A stretch of DNA of 64,000 nt, from assembly GCA_027886185.1 (NCBI GenBank), contig WOAB01000589.1:9405771-9469770 (forward strand), written 5' to 3'. Below, one piece after another: positions 55,309-64,000 of this stretch. This DNA is from Rheum nobile (Eukaryota > Streptophyta > Magnoliopsida > Caryophyllales > Polygonaceae). The notes beneath the pieces are model-generated. The model was given only the letters and a program-made list of their open reading frames with translations. It was not told the DNA's origin and did not search any database. Position numbers and translations under genes: made by a program. How positions within the stretch are numbered: the stretch's first letter is position 1; every line of letters starts with the position of its first letter.

Positions 55309-57012
55309 GAATGGAACGATTTTACAAAAATATGGATTTTTAAAATGTGACCAATTTAGATATGACTTGATTTTGGACCAGTTTCAAAACTCTTCAAATT
55401 CACTAGTCTTACATAAATATAAATGTACCAATTTATAAAATATATAATGAATCTTAAATAAAATAAAGGGAAATTTCGCTTAGTGTCCTCGTATTTAGAG
55501 TTATTCCGGATGGGGTCCCACATTTTTTTTTACTGTTGATAAACCTGTGTTATGAAAAATTCTGATCATGCCCTAAAGGTTAAATTATGTAAGTTTCCGT
55601 TAGTTTTCAGCTAACTCAAGATTGCCCGAAATGCAATTTATCTAATTCGATTTGCTATCTAAACTCTAAAAATCTTATTTTAGAAACTAAATCTAAAATT
55701 ACTTATATTATATCTTGTTTTAGGACGTAAGTGTCTCCTACAAACAAAATATAAAATAACACTAAATATATAAAGGTTTTTTCTAGTATAAATTTTGTGT
55801 TTAATAATAATAATAATATTTTATAGCCGTTATTTTAAATTTTTCTAAGGATTTATACAATCCACATTAGAAAATAGTTTAGAAATAATTTTCAAATTTA
55901 ATCTCTCATGGGCACACACACTAGAAAACCGATATATAAAATCTAACTAAGCTTCCTGGACAAAGATATTTAACCTATGTGATAGAAAAATCATAGTATT
56001 TAAGTTGCTTGGAATGGACCGATTTTACAAAGATATGGATTGTTAAAATTTGACCAATTTAGATATGACTTGATTTTGGAATAGTTTGAAAACTCTTCAA
56101 GTTCACTAGTCTTACATAAATACAAATGTAACAATTTATAAAATATATAGTGAATCTTAATTAAAATAAAGGGAAACTTTGTTTAGTGTCCCTGTATTTA
56201 GAGTTATTCCGGATGGGGTCCCATGTTTAAAGTTTTTCCTGTTGATAAACCCGTGTTTTATGAAAAATTCTGATCATGCCCTATAGGTTAAATTCTGTAA
56301 GTTTTCGTTAGTTTATAGCTAACTCAAGATTGCCCGAAATGCAATTTATTTAATTCGATTTGCTAACCTATACTCTAAGAATCTTATTTTAGAAACTAAA
56401 TTCTAAAAAATCGTATAATATATCTTGTTTTAGGACGTTAATGTCTCCTACGAACAAAATATAAATAACACTTAATATATATTCTAGTGTTAATTCTTTG
56501 TTCAATAATAATATTTTATAGCCGTTATTTTAACTTTTTTTTATGGATTTATCCCATCCACTTTAGAAAATAGTTAAGAAATAATTTCAAAATTTAAGTC
56601 ATCATGGGCACATACTAGAAAAACCGATATATAAATCTAACCTAAGCTTCTTGAACGAAGATATTTAACCTTTGTGATATAAAATCGTAGTATATAAGTT
56701 GCTTGAAATGTATCGATTTACAAAAATATGGATATATTGTTAAAATGTGACCAATTTAGATATGACTTGATTTTGGACCAGTTTGAAATCTCTTCAAATT
56801 CACTAGTTTTACATAAATATAAATGTAACAATTTAAAAAATATATTGTGAATCTTAAATAAAATAAAGGGAAATTTCGTTTAGTGTTCCCGTATTTGGAG
56901 TTATTCCGGATGGGGTCTCACGTTTAAAATTTTTCGGGTTGATAAACGTGTGTTTTATGAAAAATTCTGATCATACCCTAAAGGTTAAATTCTCTAAGTT
57001 TCCGTTAGTTTG
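55305..57012. repeat. AT-rich tandem array, right part
   Basis: 55305-56628 is the right copy of the 1.33-kb duplication (anchors at 55610 and 56318). From 56629 the array continues where the left side was cut and ends at GTTAGTTT near 57012. No genes. Confidence 0.9.
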
Positions 57013-58005
57013 ATCCAAAAAAGAAATAAAAGCTTACAATCTACCATCCAAAAGAAAAAACAAATTGTAAATGTAAACAAAATATTGCCTCTGTAAGCAC
57101 GTACCCCGCCCTTGAAGAAAGGAAACCAAAACATGAACGTGTGGAACCACCATCAAAGTGGGAGAGCAGTAGCGACGGAGTCCAATCCGGAGATGATGGT
57201 GGCAAGGCCCGATACAACGCTGGGCGACGACGGTGGGCAAGTCTGGCGACGACGATGGACAAGGCCGGCGACACGACAAAGGGAAACCCGGAGACGGCGG
57301 AGGACTTCCCGACGGCGTAGTGCTACTTGACGATTGACGGTAAACATGTGTGAGAAATTCACAAAATTGCCATATTCCCACAAAACCAAAATCAGGTTAT
57401 AAATTGAATGATCAACATTAATTTACAAATTAGTTCACAAATTCAATTTGGTTGTCATAACAATTTATTTAGTAGTGATGGCAAATTAGTTTACAAATTC
57501 AATTTGTAAGCCAAATAAATTTACAAATTGAAGGGTCGACATCGGGTTTTACATTGACTAACCACGAACAAATTCACAAATACACAATTCATAAATTCCA
57601 ACCACTAAATCGCCTTAAAAGAAACTCCAACTCATATTTCATTCTAAATTGAACCTAACAAGAGCAAATAATGATAGAAGTTTAGGAATCTCATCCTGAA
57701 TCATCCTAAATTCAACAAAACAGCGAGAATATATAAAGTAACGCACCTAAATTCGAAAAAAATTGACCGTAACACATAAATAATTTGCAACTGTTTGTCG
57801 TCGTCGTTGTCGCCGAGTAGCCCTCCTCCTCGCCAGCTTCGCTTCCGTTGTGTCACCGACCTTGTCCATGTTGTCTCCACCCTCCGTCATTGCTACTCTC
57901 ATCTCTTCGATGGTGGTTCCATAGGTTTGTGTTTTTCTTTCCTCTCTTCAATGGCGGGGTACATGTTTACAGAGGTAAAGAAGAAAGTATTTTACTTTTA
58001 CAATA
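57013..58005. repeat. Imperfect inverted repeat around AT-rich DNA
   Basis: The region 57083-57290 on the minus strand resembles 57825-57990 on the plus strand: GATGGTGGTTCCA, CGGGGTAC and CTTGTCCA occur in both arms in the same relative order. The arms are GC-rich and the 450-bp core is AT-rich. Frames here are Arg-rich or Pro-rich products of GC-rich triplets and not credible genes. It may be a decayed foldback or MITE-like element. Confidence 0.5.
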
Positions 58006-59706
58006 ATTCAGCGAGGTAACCTGAGGTTTTGCAAATTTCACGAGGCGCCCTGATGTGATTATATCCCATCAAGGAAGCCTAGGCCCTCCAAGCGCCCCAG
58101 TCGCCGCCACGCCCTTGCCTCCCTCGGCACCCGAAGAGTCACTGGAGGCCACCACGCCACTGCCACCACTTTGCTCGGACACCAAGGGTTTCCCAAAGGC
58201 CCTGGATGCTAAAAGTTGAACCAAGCCAAGCGCGCCGCGGAAGCCTTGACAAAGCTAGATGATGGCCGCAACTCCTTGCCCTTGGCCGGCGCTTCCACGG
58301 CACCAGCGGCCAGCCTTCACGATGGCTCGGCCATCTAGAGCTCACCTCACTCCTCAGATCATACCAAAGACTCTCACCCCAAGTTGGCCGATGAAAGTCT
58401 CAAGGAGCCACGCCATCGCCACTCACCTCCCTCCACGCACGGCCAAGCTAGGGTTTTGCCCTCGGACCACGGCGACGACCCACCACCTGGAGCCATTACT
58501 CGCACACGAGCCAAGAAGCTTCAAACTAAGCTCAAGGAGGGTCTTTTGAGCCTAGAAGTGCCAAGCAAAACTTTGGGGCTCAAACATTGCTCGTGGCACT
58601 TTGAACCGCTAAGGAGCATATGACGCCGGCAATTTTCCCAAGCCTTCTAGAAGATTTTGCAGCCGGCCCTATTTTAATATTTTCAATTATTATTAAGTAT
58701 TTGTGAATTAAAAGTGTGTTTTGAATAAGGGATTTGCTTGGGGAGGGGAGAGACTAGGAGTTAAAGCTTGTTGGCCATTTGAAGGGTTGGCCGAGTGCTC
58801 CTGGGGGCCTATATAAGGATTCGGCCTTGTAAAATCACTTTCAACTTGAATCAAATCCTCTCTAAGAGTTGTATTTTCCCTTGGAAAATCTCAGCTTCAA
58901 ATTTAGTTTGTGAGTTACATCAAACTAGCTTCGATTTTCCTCTTCGGGGTGTTGCATCCCCTAGGTGTTGATCCCCCTTGTTCCTCCTAAGTGGTGTGTT
59001 ATGTACACTCAAGAAGAACACATATCCCCTACTCCACCTCCGTCAAACCGAGCTCCTTCCCACTCCATTGCCCCTCCACAAATTCAGTCGCCAAAGCCAC
59101 CCGGAAGAAGCTCCCACTCCCTCACGACTTGGCATCCCTTGACGGCCGGCTTCCTTGGCGTTTCCTTGCATCGAGGCTGAAGTGACGTCGATCCTATCAC
59201 GCCCACAGGTTTCAACTATTTTGCGTGGTAATTTTAACCCTCAACTCTGTAAAAGTTTCATCAAATTACCCTTTATTACTTGAATTGTTAAAAGACCTGT
59301 TAATTATTATTTTTTAAGGTAAAAAAGTTGTTATTTGATTAAAAAAAAAGTTATTAAATATTGTCACACAAAAAAATGGAAAAAAAGAAAGAAAATAAAT
59401 GTTATGAAATGAGTACAAGCTTTATGAGATAGAAGAATATGCACGACCCATGTCCCAAATTAACATTTATTTTCTTTTGTTTTCATTTTTTATGTGCGAT
59501 CTTAAATATTAACATTTCTTTTTCCTTTTTTCAAAAATTAAATCACAGATTTTTTACCTTAAATTATTAGCTCTTTTAACGATTCAAGTAAGAAAGGGTT
59601 ATTTGACGGAATTTTTAAAGAGTGAGGGTTAGCACGCGGAATAGTTGAAACATGTGGACGCCTCGTGGAATTTACAAAAGCTCAGGGTTATCTCGCGGAA
59701 TTCCCG
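58006..59706. mobile_element. Foldback/MITE-like element interrupted by a solo LTR
   Basis: Left arm: 58006-58050 continued at 59205-59402. Right arm: 59457-59706. Rejoined across the solo LTR, the arms form a long imperfect inverted repeat, with AATTCAGCGAGGTAACC outside matching AATTCCGCGAGATAACC in inverse orientation. The element would be about 0.55 kb with a ~55-bp loop. No coding capacity. Its superfamily is uncertain because I cannot define a target duplication. Confidence 0.65.
58051..59199 (+). mobile_element. Solo gypsy LTR
   Basis: 1149 bp, TGATGTGATT...GATCCTATCA, flanked by CGCCC at 58046-58050 and 59200-59204. A TATA-like CTATATAAGG is at 58809-58818. A frame reads TRAKKLQTKLKEGLLSLE near 58500, the same LTR-borne motif as in E (ARARQLHHQLKEGLM). 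This orients it on the plus strand and groups it with E-like gypsy elements. No internal region remains, as expected after LTR-LTR recombination. Confidence 0.9.
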
Positions 59707-60673
59707 TTGTTTTATTTTGCTGAAAGATTTTAGGATTTTATATATTTTTCCTTTATTTTTTTTATCAAAACTAATTGTCCGAACTTTTCATAAAACACAC
59801 GCCACCATCCAAAATAACCCTAAACACAAAATATCAAACATAATTTTCCTAAAATAAAAAATGATTTGTGATGAAAGATATATGTTGAAGATAATTTTGT
59901 TATTAGACTATACCAACTCAATCGTTACAATAAAAACACTGTCGAACCATGGTCCATGTTAAAAAAATGATTTTATGGAGTAATCTATTGCATTTTACAA
60001 AGCCATAGTCCCCAAAATTAAGCCAAACCAAATTTTTACACCTACTAATATCTCATTTAATACTCTGTTAAACGCAATGTCATCTCTTCTTCTTTTCTTT
60101 CGTTTGGGTAATGATGTAATCTCTTTCCATTTCCACCAATTTATTTGTTCAGAATCTTCTAATGCATTTTCCTTCCCATCCATTCTCTCCTCTTCCGAGT
60201 TATTTCTTTTTGTGGCAAATTCCTTGGTAACAACTTTTGCAATCTAAACAGGGTTAGGTGGGTTTCCTGCTTTAGGCTATGTTCGGTATTTTTAGTTAAA
60301 GTCAGAGCTGTAGCTGAATGAATAGTTGAATTCAAAGTTCGAGCTGAATGATTAGTTAGAACTGGAACTAGATTTATCAGTTTAATTATTTAAAAAATAG
60401 TAGGTATTCAGTATTACAAGCTGAAATGATGAAAAAGTATAATTAAGCTTGTTAATCTTCAACAATCTTGTGAATCAATATTTAAAAAATTGTCAGAATT
60501 AAATTACATTAATCTATTACAAGCTCCTTTAACTAGATTGATATTTTTCTACAAAACACTCATTAAATAGATGAAAAAAATAAAACTCCATTAATCTAAT
60601 TTTTTTTACAAAACAGAGTGTTAATCAATATGGATTACACACTTATACCGGGTCAAGTATGCTACGTTGAATT
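59707..60673. other. AT-rich intergenic DNA
   Basis: No gene recognised. 59775-59840 is a diverged, inverted and internally deleted match to the array segment GTGTTTAGAGTTATTCCGGATGG...GTGTTTTATGAAAA, so the array unit also exists as a dispersed copy. Around 60280 TAGGCTATGTTCGG recalls a MITE terminus, but no partner end was found. Confidence 0.5.
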
Positions 60674-60728
60674 AGGTTTCACTAATAATATCTGACCAAA
60701 AAAAAAAAAGAAGGTTTCACTAATAATA
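60674..60728 (+). mobile_element. 21-bp poly(A) retroposed scrap with 17-bp target duplication
   Basis: AGGTTTCACTAATAATA occurs exactly at 60674-60690 and 60712-60728. Between the copies is TCTGACC followed by about 12 A and GA. This is what a severely 5'-truncated LINE or SINE insertion leaves: a short 3' end, a poly(A) tail and a long target duplication. Confidence 0.6.
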
Positions 60729-60869
60729 CAATGTCTTTCTTAATAGTCCACATCCGATTAATAAGAAATTTTGTTACAATACGTCAATTTGGATTTAAAC
60801 CATTATACATCCACTCGCGTCATTCTTAGGTCATATGTACGTATTCGAAATCTGAATATATATACATCT

Positions 60870-61531
60870 AAGGGCATCTTTAATAGAGTCTCATAGAATG
60901 GGTCTCATAGGATTTTTTGAGAGAATTATTTGCTATAAGACTCATGGTGTATTGGAGGTTTTATTGGGGTCTTTTAGATGGGTCTTTTAGATTTAGTTTA
61001 AATTATAATTTATTTACAATGTATTTTCATATTAAATAAATTAAATTGCTATTTAATTATTTAAACCCCCAATAATAATAATGAAATGATTTATTTTCAC
61101 TTCCTTAAACCTATAATACAAAAAAAATATTAAACTTTACCAAATATATCCAAAATGGATGTCTATGGATAGAGAAAATGTAATTAGAATTATGGTATTT
61201 TTTTTATTTTTTTAACGCACCAATTTTAAAATAAATCACTTTAAAAAAAATAAAAGGAATGCCAGCGCACACCAATGAAATGGCGCCACGTGGCACTTTA
61301 ATGGGGACTGATGTAATGGGACGCGTTTGGTTGAGCTGCTCCAAGATGTGTTTTGGCTTAAATTCTGGGCAAATTTTTTAAGTAACCAAACAACCCTTTA
61401 TTTATAAATATATTGGACGGTCCCTTAAATCAAAATTTTGGGACTCTTGATAGTGTCCTTTAACAAAGTTGGAATATTTTATGAAAAAATATTTAGAGAG
61501 TCTCTAAAAGCCTACCGTTAACAATGCTCTA
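60870..61531. mobile_element. MITE-like element, ~660 bp
   Basis: The left end AGGGCATCTTTAATAGAGTCTC and the inverted right end AGAGCATTGTTAACGG...AGAGACTCTC form imperfect terminal inverted repeats. GAGCATCTTTAA-type ends are common among plant MITEs. There is no coding region. A smaller pair, GCGTTTGGTT and its inverse AACCAAACAACCC at 61317-61400, may be a nested second element. Confidence 0.45.
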
Positions 61532-63235
61532 ATATCTCAATTCGAAATGCAAACACTTGGGTCAAGCATTATGGAACTTGAATATACTAGTTCATTCCAA
61601 TATGATTAAATAGCTTTTTAATAAAGATAAACATTAATAAGCCAAAGACAATTTGAGCATCGATTACTTGTGAGACGAGGATTATAGTATTTTAATATCT
61701 GCGCCACGAGTTTATGCAAAATTTAAACTAAATATATATTGTTGTAATGGCACGTACATTGATTTCATATTTAGGAAAAATATAGAAAAAAGTTATAGTT
61801 AACTTATATTTAATTTGTGATAGCTTAAGTTAATATTGTAGTTAACTGAACAATACTTTTAAAATAATTAGATATATCATAATTTTTATATTTGATTATT
61901 AACATTAATAGTGAAATTACAATTTCACACAACTATATTTTTATTAGAAAAAATCAATGCATGTGTCTTGTATCCACTTTTATTAAAATTTGAATGTTCA
62001 TATATCATATATTAATTCAAATTTATAGCATTTGATTTTCATTTTTGTATTATTGATTGATATAATTTTTAAGTGAATTAATAAAGGAAGTATTACATTA
62101 TAAGTATATAGAGATATACAAAATCATATCCAATCAAATCATAAAAAAATCCCTAAGACTTAAAATTGGACACACATATATATTAGAAATTAAAATTATA
62201 TTACGTGAAAAACCGTGGCGATGACACGAGGCATTTGATGATGTGGCTTAATTGATGGGTGTCATGTGACTAAGTGTGGTTCAACTTTCGTATATACATT
62301 TAAAGGGGGTTCTCGTACTTATTTTATCATAAAAAGTGTAAAGCATTGTGAGTCATTTGATCAAGAGGAAACGGAGGAGATAGGATTAAATGACACGTGG
62401 CGTTATCATAATGATTTTCATCATACTGTTATTGTTTATTTCGACGCCCAAATTTGGCAAGGAATATAAGATCATGGACGTACATGTTGAAAATAGAAGG
62501 GCGTCTTGCGTCTTGTGTCTTGTTATGTACATTGTAGACACCTCACTTTGGCATGGATGCTTAATAATGTTTCTTCAACCACTGAAAGCGAATGCATCAA
62601 GTTATATTTATATCGCATCCCCATAATACAGTAAGTTGAATTAGATCTGATGAATTAGTGCAACTAATGTATTATGGCCGATCCAAACACACTTGCGGAT
62701 TTCTTTAAAATATGAATTCTATCTGATTCCGTCTTACAATATTTCTCATAAAATGTATGAATTAGTATACATTATTTCCTTTTTACCTTAATATAGTTAC
62801 ACTCTCCAATTCAATTTTGTCCATATTATCATTTAAATGGTAAACAACCCACTTTCAAATTTATATAAGCACCTAATATATCTTATTAACGTCATAAGCT
62901 CCAAGTTGTGTATGTTTCCCCATAATTTACTCATTATGTTTACGGGCGGATTTATTTATTTCTTTAATAATTTTTCTTCTGATAAATAAATCTACAATGA
63001 ATAATTATACCATTTAAATAAAAATAAATTAAATTACATTTTTCTGCAAATATATAGTTGCTTTTTGTAATTAATTTGTTCTAGAAATTATGTATATATT
63101 ATAATAACAGTACATATTACACTTGTAGATTGTAATATAATGGAGATGATATTTTATTCTAGATTAAGCATTATATATCTAAATATTTATTTCCACAATA
63201 TATTTCTTATATCTACCATTACTGTATATTGCTTT
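61532..63235. other. AT-rich intergenic DNA
   Basis: No gene supported. Two short frames at 62266-62469 and 62390-62626 overlap and resemble nothing I know; base composition around them does not change. CACGTGGC near 62394 and ACACGAGG near 62225 are present but have no gene nearby to regulate. Confidence 0.5.
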
Positions 63236-63478
63236 GTAGAGTGCGGTTCCGGTGCGGAGCACTCTCCGTGCGGACATGCACTATAGGGCCTTATTTGTGT
63301 ACTTTAGAGCCTTATTTGTGTACTTTTGCAAAAATTTTGAAAAATGCTTGGAAAACAATTTGTAAAAGAATTTTTTTTTTTTTGAAAAAGTGCACAAATA
63401 AGACATTAAAGTACAAATAAGGCCCTAAAGTACATGCTCCGCACGTCCGCACGGAAAGAGTGATCCGCATATGATCCA
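63236..63478. mobile_element. MITE-like inverted repeat, ~240 bp
   Basis: Nearly the whole element folds back: GTGCGGAGCACTCTCCGTGCGGAC on the left corresponds to ATGCGGATCACTCTTTCCGTGCGGAC read from the right. Inner arms share GGGCCTTATTTGT and a GTACTTTA tract. The tip is T-rich. No coding content, and the target duplication is unclear. Confidence 0.7.
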
Positions 63479-64000
63479 AACTCATATAATGAAATATCAA
63501 ACGGAAAACAAATAATAGAAATAACAATTAATATATGTACCAAAACTGGTTACAAAGTCATATATGATGAAGGAATATACATACTCTAAGTTGCAAGATA
63601 TCTTGCATACTCAATAGCCAATTGCATGCAGAAGAATAGAACTTTTTTGATGGAATAAGGGATTTATCCTTCTGCAAGCGATCGAGTTCTTGTCTTCGTT
63701 GCCACCTCCCTCTGAACTATGGCAATCTTCTATGTTGCCGCTCTAATATCGTTGTTGAATGCATGAGCTGGGGACAAGACGAATTTGTTATAGTCGCAAC
63801 CTCGCATATGTGGCCCGATGGTAAATATCTCGACCCCAACATCATAAATCAAGAGTGGTCGGTAGAGGTTGGAGCAATGGGGAGAGAATTCTTCCCTCTT
63901 CTATAGTGTAAAGGAAGCCCAATATTTTTAACAGAGATTCGACCAAATCTATCTATACCGGAATTTTATGTTACTACTCTGTCCTTTTTATAGAGAAAAT
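63479..64000. other. Unassigned edge region with a partial open reading on the minus strand
   Basis: The minus strand can be read as YDVGVEIFTIGPHMRGCDYN from about 63850, continuing FVLSPAHAFNNDIRAA, then KIAIVQREVATKTRT after one stop. Base composition is less AT-rich than to the left. I do not recognise it, and the window edge cuts it. It could be an exon or a transposon remnant. Confidence 0.25.

Noticed and set aside
57034..57389. Arg/Pro/Ser-rich frames on both strands
   Set aside because: All frames are open because the DNA is GC-rich locally; no homology recognised.
61317..61400. Nested small MITE (GCGTTTGGTT ... AACCAAACAACCC)
   Set aside because: Inverted ends are short and no clear target duplication was found, so it is mentioned only within the larger MITE.
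62266..62626. Possible small gene in AT-rich DNA
   Set aside because: Two overlapping short frames, no splice or promoter context and no recognisable domain.

Overview
This window is nuclear DNA of a seed plant, almost certainly a flowering plant. The evidence is a dense nest of Ty1/copia and Ty3/gypsy LTR retrotransposons primed by initiator-Met tRNA, an Ac/Tam3-type hAT transposon with a plant-style intron, a MULE-type OTU protease remnant, several MITE-like inverted repeats and an AT-rich tandem repeat. I see no convincing host gene, rRNA, tRNA or CRISPR array. Intergenic or pericentromeric repeat-rich DNA is the best description.

Layout. 1-3.5 kb: pieces of non-autonomous gypsy-like elements. 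3.5-8.8 kb: a minus-strand Sirevirus-like copia element (copia-1) with its 5' LTR and a nearly open pol, but no 3' LTR. 8.8-34.5 kb: a non-autonomous gypsy-like family (A) arranged as part-internal, LTR, internal, LTR, internal, LTR, part-internal. Its middle LTR carries copia-2 (5-bp target duplication GTTAC), and the 5' LTR of copia-2 carries a 4.5-kb hAT element (8-bp duplication CTTCACGC), so nesting is three deep. Its last LTR carries element B, a second non-autonomous gypsy-like family. 34.5-35.7 kb: a MULE/OTU fragment with a perfect 27-bp palindrome. 35.7-40.1 kb: decayed gypsy element C, broken by an LTR-containing piece of element D. 40.1-44.6 kb: gypsy element E with RT, RNase H and integrase. 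45.4-57.0 kb: an AT-rich array of ~700-bp units in a ~2.05-kb three-unit higher-order repeat. 57-64 kb: AT-rich DNA with inverted repeats, a foldback-like element split by a solo LTR, and MITE-like sequences.

The most striking structure is at 49.2-55.3 kb. The AT-rich array is interrupted by about 6.1 kb of filler made of two blocks that both exist elsewhere in the window: 16024-17767 (same orientation) and 30755-35098 (inverted). The joins show short microhomologies and a 7-bp back-slip, and the filler is flanked by a 1.33-kb direct duplication of the array. This reads as one replication-based, template-switching repair event.

A second theme is three families (A, B and a relic at 1.3-2.3 kb) that share a Cys/His/Met-rich coding module. 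In B it sits between gag and a degenerate integrase, in one open frame that has no protease, RT or RNase H. I do not recognise this module; it is the best candidate here for something undescribed. Boundaries given as exact rest on LTR termini, target duplications or aligned junctions; others are approximate.
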